A stretch of 64,000 nt of DNA, taken from Streptomyces mirabilis. GTDB taxonomy: Bacteria > Actinomycetota > Actinomycetes > Streptomycetales > Streptomycetaceae. The stretch spans positions 9,486,001 through 9,550,000 of the forward strand of contig NZ_JBCJKP010000001.1 in assembly GCF_039503195.1 (NCBI RefSeq), written 5' to 3'. This document shows positions 45,456 to 54,414 of the stretch, one piece after another. The stretch's first letter is position 1, and each line of letters opens with the position of its first letter. The position numbers and the translations under genes were made by a program. The notes beneath the pieces are model-generated. The model made no database searches and was not told where the DNA came from. It worked only from the letters and a program-made list of their open reading frames with translations.

Positions 45456-45640
45456 TCAGGCGAGTGCGGCCTTGGCCGCGGAGTACGGCGCCGGGCGGGG
45501 CGGCCCGCCGTGGGCGTGGTGGGAGCCGACGCCGACGACGGGAGCGCCTTCCCCTGCGGCGGCCCGCACGATGCCCGCGCCGACGCTCTGACTGCCGCCG
45601 TTCCCGAGAACTACCCTGTCCTCGAGAAATCCCCTGAGTG
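45456..45640 (-). pseudogene. Gutted short-chain dehydrogenase (SDR) relic
   Basis: The minus strand reads GFLEDRVVLGNGGSQSVGAG, IVRAAAGEGAPVV (the nucleotide-binding start) and then jumps to PYSAAKAALA and a stop, which is the YxxxK active-site helix. Around 100 central residues and the C-terminal third are missing. It lies between the PhyH and Gfo/Idh genes, where a sugar SDR would fit. Confidence 0.6.
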
Positions 45641-45651
45641 CCGTGTCGCTC

Positions 45652-46830
45652 TCAGCTCTGGCGGCGCTTGGCGCCCGCCTGCAGGTCCTGGCGCAGCCGC
45701 TCGGGGTCCCAGTCCTCGGCGACGGCCTGTCGGACGGTGTCCGCCTGGGAGGGCGGGGCGAGACCGTCCACCGGCGGGTCGAGGTCGAGGTTGGTGGGGA
45801 AGGGGTAGCCCTCGGCGGTGGCCGCGATCACGCGGCGCAGCCAGTCCTCCGAGACGCCCTCGGACTTACGGCGCAGCAGCACCGGGAACAGCGCGTTCGC
45901 CATCGCCTCGCGGTCCACCGACTCCATGGCGCGGCCGAAGGCGGAGGAGATCTGCAACAGATTGGCCATGCGCCTGATGTCGGCCGAACGGTTGTGCCCG
46001 GCGGCGTGGAAGAGCGCCGGGTTGAAGAAGACCGCGTCGCCCTTCTCCAGGGGGAGTTGGACGTGGTGGGCGTCGAAGTACTGGACGAACCGCGGGAGTC
46101 GCCAGGCGAGATAGCCGGGCTCGAATTTCTGCGAGTGCGGCAGGTAGAGGGTCGGGCCGGACTCGACGGGCATGTCGCAGTGGGCCACCGCGCCCTGCAG
46201 GGTCAGCACCGGCGAGAGCCGGTGGACGTGCGCCGGGTAGGTCGCGGCGCGCTCCTGGGAGAGGAAACCGAGGTGGTAGTCGCGGTGCACGTTCTGTGCC
46301 GCGCCGCCGGGGTTGACCACGTTGACCTGTGAGGTCACCTGGTAGGCGGGGCCGAGCCAGGCCTCGGCGATCAGCTCCAGGATGTCGTTGGCGTAGTAGT
46401 CGGCGAACACCTCGGGCGCCCGTACGGCCACCTTGTCCAGGGCGTTCCAGACGCGGTCGTTCGCGCCGGGCTTGGCGAAGTGGTCGCCCCGGGCCGTGCC
46501 GCTCGCGCGCTCCTCCTCGATCAGCGCGCGGAAGGCCTCGGACGCCGCGTCCACCACGGCCGCGTCCGGGAAAGCACCCTTGAGGACCACGATGCCGGGC
46601 CCGTCCGACAGCGCCCGGACCAACTCGTCCTGCACGCTCCGACGGCCCTCCGGGGAGATCGCCAGAGAGCGGAGCCGATCGCTGTCGTAGAGCGGGACGT
46701 TCTGTTCGACCCGCTCGGCCGAGGGATGGTCGGCGGGGTCGGTGCGCTGCTCCACGAGCGAGCGGAACGCGTCGAGATCGCAGTCCGCCTCGGTCAGCCA
46801 AGTCCGCGATCCTGCGGCTGTGGGAGACAT
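45652..46830 (-). CDS. Phytanoyl-CoA dioxygenase-family Fe(II)/2-oxoglutarate oxygenase
   Basis: 392 residues. Jelly-roll oxygenase: the HxD pair is in QNVHRDYHLGF, the distal His in NPALFHAAGHNRSADIRR with the 2-oxoglutarate-binding Arg after it, and PVESGPTLYLPHSQ is the usual turn. Hydroxylates an unknown small molecule. Divergent from a LacI regulator and upstream of Gfo/Idh/MocA dehydrogenases, a setting typical of sugar or polyol catabolic loci in Streptomyces. Confidence 0.88.
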   Translation of the reverse strand: MSPTAAGSRTWLTEADCDLDAFRSLVEQRTDPADHPSAERVEQNVPLYDSDRLRSLAISPEGRRSVQDELVRALSDGPGIVVLKGAFPDAAVVDAASEAFRALIEEERASGTARGDHFAKPGANDRVWNALDKVAVRAPEVFADYYANDILELIAEAWLGPAYQVTSQVNVVNPGGAAQNVHRDYHLGFLSQERAATYPAHVHRLSPVLTLQGAVAHCDMPVESGPTLYLPHSQKFEPGYLAWRLPRFVQYFDAHHVQLPLEKGDAVFFNPALFHAAGHNRSADIRRMANLLQISSAFGRAMESVDREAMANALFPVLLRRKSEGVSEDWLRRVIAATAEGYPFPTNLDLDPPVDGLAPPSQADTVRQAVAEDWDPERLRQDLQAGAKRRQS

Positions 46831-46866
46831 CCGGGTCCTTTCGCAGTCCGTGCGTTTCTGCCAGTC

Positions 46867-46879
46867 TTGAGAACCTCAA
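46867..46879. promoter_or_regulatory. Inverted repeat in the phyH/lacI divergent region
   Basis: TTGAG-AAC-CTCAA, perfect 5-bp arms, between the divergent dioxygenase and LacI-family genes. A candidate operator for the LacI regulator; weak on its own. Confidence 0.35.
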
Positions 46880-46938
46880 CCCATCATTCAATGCTTGTCG
46901 GTACATCAAAAGTGCATCATCGGCTCTTGGAATCAGTC

Positions 46939-47985
46939 ATGCGACACCGCTACCCGATCAGGGAAATCGCCCGGCAGGCCGGACTGAGCACGGCCACGGT
47001 CGACCGCGTCCTCAACGAGCGGGGCAACGTGACGCAGAGCACCGTCAGGGAGGTGCACGAAGCCATCAAGGACCTGGACCGCCAGCAGAGCCAGGTCCGG
47101 CTCGGTGGCCGCACCTTCATGATCGACATCGTGATGCAGGCTCCGGAGCGGTTCTCCACCGCGGTACGGGACGCACTCGAAGCCGAACTGCCCTCTCTGC
47201 ATCCCGCTCTCGTACGGTCGCGCTTCCATTTCCGTGAGACCTGCCCTCCCGCCGAACTGATCGGCACCCTGGACAAGATCGCGAAGCGTGGTACGCAGGG
47301 CGTGATCCTCAAGGCCCCCGACGAGCCGGAGATCGCGGTCGCGGTCGGTCGGCTGGTCGCGGCCGGCGTCCCCGTCGTCACCCTGGTGACCGATCTGCCC
47401 CACAGCGCACGCCTGGCGTACGTCGGCATCGACAACCGCGCGGCCGGGGCCACCGCCGCCTACCTCCTTGGACAGTGGCTGGGCAAGCGGCCCGGCAACG
47501 TGCTCACCACCATCAGCCGGGGCTCCTTCCGGGGCGAGGAGGAACGCGAGATGGGCTTCCGCAGCGCGATGCGCCTTGCCGACCCCAGACGATCCCTGGT
47601 GGAGGTCACCGACAGCGACGGCCTGGACGCCACCCAGCACGATCTCGTCCTGGAGGCACTGAAGCGGGACGAGGACATCATCGCCGTCTACTCCGCGGGC
47701 GGGGGCAACCTCGCCACCCTCGACGCCTTCGACGCGCTCGGGCGGGAGTGCGAGGCGTTCATCGCCCACGACCTCGACCACGACAACACCCGGCTGCTGC
47801 GCGAGCGTCGCCTGTCCGCGGTCCTCCACCATGACCTGCGCCAGGACATGCGCCGCGCCTGCCAGATCATCATGCGCGCCCACAAGGCACTCCCCGACGA
47901 CGGACCGTCGCTGCCCTCGGCCATCCAGGTGGTCACGCCGTTCAACATGCCACCGGGTGCTCCGCCCGTGCCGGTCGCCGACTGA
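46939..47985 (+). CDS. LacI-family transcriptional regulator
   Basis: 348 residues from ATG 46939; ATG 46889 in the same frame is an alternative. LacI helix-turn-helix YPIREIARQAGLSTATVDRV and LNERGNV hinge, then a periplasmic-binding-type sugar domain (FMIDIVMQAPERFSTAVRDA, GVILKAPDEPEIAVAV, IDNRAAGATAAYLLGQWLGK, IAVYSAGGGNLATLDAF). Divergent from the PhyH dioxygenase operon, which it most likely represses until a sugar-like inducer binds. Confidence 0.92.
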   Translation: MRHRYPIREIARQAGLSTATVDRVLNERGNVTQSTVREVHEAIKDLDRQQSQVRLGGRTFMIDIVMQAPERFSTAVRDALEAELPSLHPALVRSRFHFRETCPPAELIGTLDKIAKRGTQGVILKAPDEPEIAVAVGRLVAAGVPVVTLVTDLPHSARLAYVGIDNRAAGATAAYLLGQWLGKRPGNVLTTISRGSFRGEEEREMGFRSAMRLADPRRSLVEVTDSDGLDATQHDLVLEALKRDEDIIAVYSAGGGNLATLDAFDALGRECEAFIAHDLDHDNTRLLRERRLSAVLHHDLRQDMRRACQIIMRAHKALPDDGPSLPSAIQVVTPFNMPPGAPPVPVAD

Positions 47986-48151
47986 AACCGACAGGTTCGA
48001 CGCCGCCCCGCGGATTGCGCGACGCGCCCTCAACCAGGCCGCCCGCGGCGCGACTCGGGAGTCGCCCGCGCTCCGGCGAGCCGGGGGTCAACAGCGCGTC
48101 CCCTGGGGGACGTACGATCGGGCTTCCTTCGCGCCGGAAGGTGGTCCGCAC

Positions 48152-48910
48152 ATGCCCGTGCCGAGCCTGCTCGCGGTCTTCGCGCACCCGGACGACGAGT
48201 CACTGTCGGCCGGCGGGGTGCTCGCCCGTCACGCAGCCGCGGGCGCGCGCACCGCGGTTGTCACGGCGACCTGGGCCGCGGACACCAGGCGGGCCGCGGA
48301 GTTGGCCGAAGCCCTGCGGATCCTCGGCGCCGGCGAACCGCGCATGCTCGGCTACGCCGATGCGCGTGTACCGCACTCGGCTCCGGGCTGTGTGCGGCTC
48401 TGCGAGGCGCCGCTCGACGAGACGGTGCGGCGGTTGGTGACGCACATCCGCGAATTCCGCCCGGACATCATGGTCACCCATGACGCCTACGGCGGGCTGC
48501 CCGGTCACCCGGATCACGTCCACACCCATCGGGTGACCGTGCTCGCTGCCCAAGCGGCAGGGCTTGGGCAGCTCTACCCGGATGCCGGTGCCCCCTGGCA
48601 GCCGCGTGCCCTCTACCTCGCCACGCACCCGCACTCGGCCGTGTCGGCGCTGCGAGCCGCGATCGGTGCGCGCAAGACGGTGTACAGCGTTCCGGACGAA
48701 CAGGTCACCGCGACGGTCGATGTCGGGCCATGGATGGAGCGGAAGATCGCCGCCGTACTGGCGCATCGCTCCGAGGTCGATCGGGGAGCTCTGCCGGGGG
48801 TGATCGCCGCTCTTTCACCTGAGGCACGGGTGCGATTGTTCGCCACCGAGTGGTACATCCGCCACGCCCCCCTTACGGCGGCCCCGGCCCAGACGGAGCT
48901 GACCGCCTGA
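48152..48910 (+). CDS. PIG-L family (LmbE-like) zinc deacetylase
   Basis: 252 residues from ATG 48152 with GGAAGGTGG upstream. The zinc motif AHPDDES is at about residues 10-16 and the third ligand His lies in PGHPDHVHTHR. The family removes N-acetyl groups from GlcNAc-linked small molecules (mycothiol, bacillithiol conjugates, lincosamides, glycopeptides). No mycothiol genes are adjacent, so the substrate is unknown. Monocistronic between the LacI gene and a broken oxidase. Confidence 0.88.
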   Translation: MPVPSLLAVFAHPDDESLSAGGVLARHAAAGARTAVVTATWAADTRRAAELAEALRILGAGEPRMLGYADARVPHSAPGCVRLCEAPLDETVRRLVTHIREFRPDIMVTHDAYGGLPGHPDHVHTHRVTVLAAQAAGLGQLYPDAGAPWQPRALYLATHPHSAVSALRAAIGARKTVYSVPDEQVTATVDVGPWMERKIAAVLAHRSEVDRGALPGVIAALSPEARVRLFATEWYIRHAPLTAAPAQTELTA

Positions 48911-49057
48911 CCGTGCGGCCCTGGGGAACCGGCTCGCTCATCAAGGTGATGCCTGCCCCGTTCCCTGGGGTCGTGACCGATTTAGCCTGATGTACCGATG
49001 CGTGATGGCAGCTCACGGCCGTCCGCTTCGCCTATGTGCCGTGCGGGGGAGTTCAGC

Positions 49058-50316
49058 TTGTCCGCGCATGCCCGCCGCACCCGGACCGTCCTCGGATCCG
49101 CACTTGCCGCACTCGCGCTGGCTGCGGGGTGTACCCCGCATACCGGGATGAGCGCACTCGGCCGTCCGAAGCTGTCGACGGGTCCCCTGCCGAGCGTGTC
49201 CCCGTCGCCGGCCCTCACCGCGCGGGCAACGCAGGATCTGCGCGACCCCGCGCAGATCGTGAGCAGGAACGGACTGCTCAGGACCAGGATCGTCGTCGAA
49301 CGCAAGAAGGTGCGCCTGGCAGGCCGCGATCTGTGGTCCCTGACGTACAACGGGATGTACATGCCGCCCACGCTGTGTCTGCGGCCCGGGGACCGGATGG
49401 AGATCTCCTTCGAGAACAAGCTATGGACGGCCTCGACAGGTATCTGCCCGCGCCGCTCCGCGGGATCACCGAGCACGCCGTCGCGCTCAAGGACTTCCAA
49501 CTCGTGGGCGACCAGATCAAGACCGCGCATCTCAAGATCGGTGCACCCACGACACGCACCGTCAACGGGCAGCTCGACCCACGGATCCGGATCAGGCCCG
49601 GCGAAACCCAGCTGTGGCGCCTCGCGAACATCGGAGCCAACATCTCCTACAAAGTGACGCTGCCGGGCACCAAGTTCCACATCGTCGCCCAGGACGGCTG
49701 CCCGGTGAACAGGGTCTACTCCGTCGACGCCATGGTCATCCCGGCCGGTGCCCGCTACGACGTGCTCGTACAGGGTCCGAGGGCCGGCGTGTCGGAACTG
49801 CGGACCCTGCCGTACAACTCCGGCAAGGCCGGCAACCAGTTCCCCGAGGCGACACTGGCCACGGTCCAGTCCGGGGGTGAACCGATGCGACCCGCGGTCT
49901 TGCCCAGAGCCTTCGCCCCGGTGGACGACCTGGCGAAGGAGCCCGTCGCGGCACGCAAGACGGTCACCTTCACGGAGCACAAGGCGGGCACGCTTTACTA
50001 CATCAACCACAAGCAGTTCGACCACAACCGCATCGACTTCCGGGCCAAGCTCCACACCGTCCAGGAGTGGACGATCAAGAACGACAGCGACGAGGTCCAC
50101 TCGTTCCACATCCACACCAACGACTTCCAGGTGATGAGCATCAACGGCAAGCCGCAGGTCAACTACGGCTTGCGGGACACCGTCGACGTCCCTCCACGCG
50201 GAAACATGGTCGTCCGGATCCGGTTCCTCGACTATCCGGGCAAGACGGTCCTGCACTGTCACATCCTCAACCACGAGGACGAGGGGGTGATGGCGGTACT
50301 CCAGATCGACAAGTAG
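49058..50316 (+). pseudogene. Multicopper oxidase lipoprotein with the first copper-ligand region deleted
   Basis: Starts at TTG 49058 (GGGGGAG site) with a lipoprotein signal ending ALAAGC and a normal first cupredoxin segment (LRTRIVVERKKVRLAGRDLW, MYMPPTLCLRPGDRMEISFE). At about 49420-49430 the sequence jumps, with a frame change, to LDRYLPAPLRGITEHAVALK and runs intact to HSFHIHTNDFQVM and KTVLHCHILNHEDEGVM. The roughly 100 residues bearing the two N-terminal HxH pairs are gone, so the trinuclear copper site cannot form. Looks like a recent internal deletion. Confidence 0.75.
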
Positions 50317-50401
50317 GCGCCCCGCTCCTGAGCCACCGCGCGTCTCACTCAGGCCCTCGGACCAAGGACCGCCCGTGTGCGCGAGCAGGCGTCGTCCGTG
50401 A

Positions 50402-51208
50402 TCACCTGTCCGGTATGGGGCGGACGGTGAGGATCTGTTGTGCGTGTCCGACCGGGCCGTTGAGGTCGTGCAGGACGGTGCTGGTGAGGCCTTGGCCGGT
50501 GGGGCCGAAGGTGACCGTGGTGTCCAGGCCGGTCCAGTGGCCATCGGGTTGGCGGTGGAGGTGGACCGTCAGGTCGACGTTGGGGTACATCCAGGCGGTG
50601 GGCGGCTGTCGTACGGCGATGCCGTTGGCGGTGTCGACGAGGGCGAGGTAGGACGCGAGCGTGCTGCTCGGCTCGTCGGCGACGAGGGCGTGGGGGGTGG
50701 AGATCCAGGCGGTCGTACGGCCCGCCCGGGGCGGTGCGAGCGGGCGGACGTCCAGGGAGGCGATGTATCCGCCGGGCCACAGTGAGGCCATCGGCCACGG
50801 GGTGAGCGCGTGAGGAGGGGTGAGCCGGTCGCCGGGGCCCCCGGCGACGGCGGAGGTGTCGACGGTGGCGAGGAGCCAGGCGCGGGCACGGACCACGGGC
50901 CGGTCGGCGATGAGCACGACGGCTTCGATCAACTCGATGGTGCGGCCCGGGCGGATGGTCTCCACCCGGATCTCGCACTCGTCGAGGGCGGGTCGGCCCA
51001 GGATGTCGTAGCTGATCCGGGCCGTCGCCAGGCCGGAGTCCGGCCGCCCGGCCAGATGACGGTCGATGGCGTGGACGACGAGGCCGCCGAGCGGGCTGAA
51101 GTGCTGTTCCTCGGGGTCCCAGGCTCCGCCCGCGTGGGCGGTCGGCTTGTAGCGGTGCTCGTCGATGCGCTCGTAGTAGCTGTCGGGGACCGGGGTGCCG
51201 GTGTTCAA
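50402..51208 (-). CDS. Acyl-CoA thioesterase-like protein (double hotdog)
   Basis: 268 residues. Two hotdog repeats: FSPLGGLVVHAIDRHLAGRP, TARISYDILGRPALDECEIR and a second half with GRTTAWISTPHALVADEPSS, LASYLALVDTANGIAVR. Similar to TesB-like actinobacterial thioesterases that hydrolyse acyl-CoA. Upstream, minus-strand azlD ends 58 bp away. Substrate unknown. Confidence 0.8.
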   Translation of the reverse strand: MNTGTPVPDSYYERIDEHRYKPTAHAGGAWDPEEQHFSPLGGLVVHAIDRHLAGRPDSGLATARISYDILGRPALDECEIRVETIRPGRTIELIEAVVLIADRPVVRARAWLLATVDTSAVAGGPGDRLTPPHALTPWPMASLWPGGYIASLDVRPLAPPRAGRTTAWISTPHALVADEPSSTLASYLALVDTANGIAVRQPPTAWMYPNVDLTVHLHRQPDGHWTGLDTTVTFGPTGQGLTSTVLHDLNGPVGHAQQILTVRPIPDR

Positions 51209-51266
51209 CGGACGTTTCTCCTCGGGCGGTTCGCGGGGCTGTTCAAAGGGCTGATCACGGGGCTGA

Positions 51267-51592
51267 TCACAGAGTATTGAGCAGGACGACGCAGACGGCG
51301 GTGCCGACGCCCACGCTCAGGATCGTGCGGCGGCCGAAGGCCGGGTGGACGCCGACGGTGACGGCGACCGCGAGCAGTGCGTACCCCGTTCCGTGCGGGT
51401 CGCGCGTGATCGTGCCGTGCAGGGCCGTCACGGCGAGGATCGAGAGGATGCCGACCGGCATCCCCACGGACAGGTGCCGCACCAGCGCCGAGCCGCGCAG
51501 GTGCGCAGTACAGCCAACGGCAGGGCGCGCAGGGCGAAGGTGAGAGCGAAGACGATCGCCAGGACGGTGAGGAGATACGAGGTGCTAGGCAT
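51267..51592 (-). pseudogene. azlD: azlD-type branched-chain amino acid exporter subunit with a frameshift
   Basis: ATG 51592 opens MPSTSYLLTVLAIVFALTFA and LRALPLAVL; near 51505 one base is missing and the next frame continues as HLRGSALVRHLSVGMPVGIL through VTVGVHPAFGRRTILSVGVG to LLNTL. Joined, it is a normal AzlD of about 108 residues with three or four helices. It overlaps the azlC remnant by eight bases. True mutation or sequencing error. Confidence 0.65.
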
Positions 51593-52012
51593 CGGTGGAC
51601 TCCTCGGCGGGTCGGCGAGTGGTGAACGTGTGGCGCACCAGGAGCAGGCCGACGGACATCAGCAACGCGGTGAACAGGGCGAGGCCCGGGGTCAGTACGA
51701 GCGCGAGCGCGGCGCCGGCACCGGCGAGCAGGACCGAGGGGAGTTCGCTGCAGCGGAACGCGTCCAGGGTGAGCACGGTGAACAGGGCGCGCAGGGCGAA
51801 CTCCAGACCCTTGGTCGGCGCGGGCAGCGCGGCGCCGAGAGCGACCCCGACCGGAGCGCCGCCGACCCAGTAGGTCTCGCAGGCGATCTGCATCGCCAGC
51901 AGTCGGGGCGCCGAGCGTTCCGCCTCGGGCAGGGAGGCGTTGACGGCATATGCCTCGTCGATCACGGCGTAGACGGCGTAGGCCTTCGCGACCGGGTGTG
52001 GCCCCGTGACGG
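51585..52012 (-). pseudogene. azlC: 5'-truncated azlC (branched-chain amino acid transport permease)
   Basis: Contains only the C-terminal 60% of AzlC: AKAYAVYAVIDEAYAVNASL, MQIACETYWVGGAPVGVALG and GAALPAPTKGLEFALRALFT, ending EESTDA. The N-terminal helices and start are absent; the sequence gives way to the end of the quinone-reductase gene at 52035. With azlD also frameshifted, this exporter is probably dead. Confidence 0.7.
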
Positions 52013-52034
52013 TGGACCGTTCGGTCGGGGACGG

Positions 52035-53015
52035 TCAGTGGGGGATGGTCACCAGCACCCTGCCCCGGCCGCCGGCGTCGACGCGGTCATGGGCCTGGGC
52101 GATGTCCTCCAGCGGGTACCGGTCGCCGACGTCGACGGTGAGGGCGCCCACGGCGGCCGCGGCGGTGAGGTCGCGGGCGGCCTGACGTCTGGCCGCGGCG
52201 GGGAAGTCGTCGCTGCCGAGCAGCCGCAGGGTGACGTTGTTGAACAGCAGTGGCCAGAAGGGGATTTCGGTGCGGTCGGCGCGGGTGGCGTAGGCGGCGA
52301 TGACCGCGTCCGTCGCGGCGACGGCGGTGTCCAGGTCGGCGTTGTCGGAGAGTGCCACTTCGATGATGCGGTCCACGCCCCGGGGCGTGTACCTACGGAT
52401 TGCCGCCGCCGGGTCGGCGGAGTCGAGGGCGACGGCGTGGGACACGACGGCCGGGTCGACGCGGTCCAGGTCGTCGCCGCGGCGGACGGTGGCGAGCACG
52501 GTGGCTCCGCCCCAACGGGCGAGCTGAGCGGCCAGGGAGCCGACCCCGCCGAGCACTCCGTGCACCAGCACGGTCCTCCCGTCCACCGGCCCGTCGCCGA
52601 ACACGGTCCGGTGCGCGGTGATCCCGGGAATGCCCAGGCTCGCGCCGAGTTCGTCGCCGAGGTGGTCGGGCAGGGGAACGGCCAGGTCCTCGGGCACGAC
52701 GGTGTACTGGGCGGCGGTGCCGAAGGGCCGGTACGACTGGGCGCCGTAGACCCAGACCCGCTGTCCGACCCGGCGCGCGTCGACACCGTCCCCCACGGCG
52801 TCGACCACTCCGGCGGCATCGCTGTGCGGAATCACCCGCGGATACGGCATCGAAGAGCCGAGCCAGCCGCGCCGCTTCTTCGTGTCCCCGGGATTCACCC
52901 CCGACACGGTGACACGAACCCGAACCTCACCGGGGCCGGGCTCGGGGTCGGGGAGTTCGCCGACGCCCAGCACGGCCGCGGCCGGGCCTTGTTCGTCGTA
53001 CCAGGACGCAAGCAT
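52035..53015 (-). CDS. NADPH:quinone reductase-like MDR oxidoreductase
   Basis: 326 residues from ATG 53015. Zinc-free medium-chain dehydrogenase of the zeta-crystallin type: VRVRVTVSGVNPGDTKKRRG, IPHSDAAGVVDAVGDGVD, LGIPGITAHRTVFG, the NADPH motif VLVHGVLGGVGSLAAQLAR, and the C-terminal DIAQAHDRVDAGGRGRVLVT. Reduces quinones or enones. Complete, with no zinc-ligand lobe. Followed by broken azlCD genes. Confidence 0.88.
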   Translation of the reverse strand: MLASWYDEQGPAAAVLGVGELPDPEPGPGEVRVRVTVSGVNPGDTKKRRGWLGSSMPYPRVIPHSDAAGVVDAVGDGVDARRVGQRVWVYGAQSYRPFGTAAQYTVVPEDLAVPLPDHLGDELGASLGIPGITAHRTVFGDGPVDGRTVLVHGVLGGVGSLAAQLARWGGATVLATVRRGDDLDRVDPAVVSHAVALDSADPAAAIRRYTPRGVDRIIEVALSDNADLDTAVAATDAVIAAYATRADRTEIPFWPLLFNNVTLRLLGSDDFPAAARRQAARDLTAAAAVGALTVDVGDRYPLEDIAQAHDRVDAGGRGRVLVTIPH

Positions 53016-53218
53016 GTGGGACCTCCGTCGTCTCTCGGCTCGGGGATCTTCGAGCGTAGGGGAGTGTTCCCGGTGCGCGCGGCGCCGGGCTCGGGGGCGT
53101 CCTCGCCGAGGACCTCGCGGAGCCTGCGCGCACAGGGGCCGGTCGCCGTCGTGGAAGAAGTTCGCCGGTTCCTCCAGGCAGGCGAGGTGTCGGCGCGGCA
53201 CCGCGTGCTGGTGCCGGT

Positions 53219-53338
53219 GAGGTCGCGGGGTTCGGCGCCGGAGGAGTGCACGGATACCGCTCCCTGGAAGGCACCTTCCTCGGCGGCCGCCTGTTCTCCG
53301 GACGCCAGGCAGGAGGCGCGGCGGACGCCGCGGTCTGA
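53219..53338 (+). pseudogene. C-terminal relic of an FAD-binding dehydrogenase
   Basis: The plus frame GFGAGGVHGYRSLEGTFLGG, RLFSGRQAGGAAD ending TGA at 53336-53338 is the FAD-closing C-terminus of flavocytochrome-c/ketosteroid-dehydrogenase-like proteins. Nothing upstream belongs to it. Confidence 0.5.
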
Positions 53339-53601
53339 GCCGCACGGTCGGCCGCACACCGACCTCCCGAAGCGCGCGACCGCTCTCCGCCCACCGGCAC
53401 CTCAGTGGCCCTGCCTGGGGCATTGCGCTCCAGGCGCGGCCGCTGCGTGCCGGTCGGCGGCCGCGCGGGTCGGTTCCCGCCGAACGGCGGGTGCACAGCC
53501 GGTCGCCAGGGCCTCGGGTGGAACGGAATCCGCCGTACACGCGATCGAGTTCGGCGGCGAGACCGTGAGCGTGGAGAAGAACGCGGACGGCGCCCGCGAC
53601 T
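53339..53601. other. Unassigned spacer
   Basis: Holds one short coding-like stretch on the plus strand (HAIEFGGETVSVEKNADGAR, DFTEP) without start or family, and otherwise shadow frames. It runs into the 3' end of the ABC ATPase gene; no terminator seen. Confidence 0.3.
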
Positions 53602-54414
53602 TCACCGAGCCGCGGCGTGGTCGGTCAGCTGGTCCAGAAAGCTGTCGACCGTGGCCACGGGGGTCGGCCAGCCGAGTCGTCGGCCGAGCCGGGCCATCTG
53701 GGGCTGTTCGAAGGCGGACATGGACGGATTCCTGTCTCCCTCCAGCCAGCGCTCCACAGGACCGTCCCACCGCACGCGGCCTTCGGACAGGACGACGACC
53801 CGGTCGAAGTTCTCCGCGCAGAAGTCCGTGTCATGGGTGATGGCCAGGATCGTCTTTCCCCGCTCGTGCAGGTCTGCGATGAGCTCTTCGAGCAGGACGA
53901 CGGAGCGGTGGTCCTGGCCGGTGGTGGGCTCGTCCAGGACGATGATCGGGGTGTCCATCGCGAGGACCGAGGCGAAGGCGACCCGTTTGCGCTCGCCGAA
54001 CGACAGATGACGGGGATGGCTGTTCGCCTCCCCGGTCAGGCCGGTGACCTGCAGTGCCCACTGCGTGAGGGCGGTCCGGCGGTCGGCCGGGAAGCCGAGG
54101 TTGCGGGGGCCGAAGCCGACTTCTTTGGCCACCGTGGAGGCGTGCAGCTGGTCGTCCGGGTTCTGGAACACGAAGCCCACGCTGCGGGCCAGCTCGGCGA
54201 TCTCGAGCCCGGCGGCATCGCGACCGTCCACCGTGACCGTCCCCGACGTGGGGCGGGCGATGCCGATCAGGTGCCGGGCCAGCGTGCTCTTGCCCGCTCC
54301 GTTGGGACCCACGACCGCCACACGTTCGCCGGCCCTGACGGTCAGTGAGACGTCCGCGAGCGCGGTCGTTCCGTTCGGATAGCGATGGGAGAGGGAGTCG
54401 ACGCGCAGCACCAT
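53602..54414 (-). CDS. ECF transporter ATPase (EcfA)
   Basis: 270 residues from ATG 54414, which shares a base with the stop of the next ATPase gene (TGATG). Walker A GPNGAGKS at about 38-45, Q-loop VFQNPDDQ, signature LSFGERKRVA (a slightly atypical LSGGQ), Walker B IIVLDEPTTGQD and switch His in ITHDTD. The VFQNPDDQLHASTV motif is typical of ECF ATPases. Drives vitamin/nucleobase uptake with the second ATPase, EcfT and the S component of the same operon. Confidence 0.92.
   Translation of the reverse strand: MVLRVDSLSHRYPNGTTALADVSLTVRAGERVAVVGPNGAGKSTLARHLIGIARPTSGTVTVDGRDAAGLEIAELARSVGFVFQNPDDQLHASTVAKEVGFGPRNLGFPADRRTALTQWALQVTGLTGEANSHPRHLSFGERKRVAFASVLAMDTPIIVLDEPTTGQDHRSVVLLEELIADLHERGKTILAITHDTDFCAENFDRVVVLSEGRVRWDGPVERWLEGDRNPSMSAFEQPQMARLGRRLGWPTPVATVDSFLDQLTDHAAAR

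Noticed and set aside
51345..53840. 831-codon plus-strand frame across azlCD and the quinone reductase gene
   Set aside because: Spans several genes of the other strand and its translation is repetitive; only its 53219-53338 neighbourhood hides a real relic, and that is in another frame.
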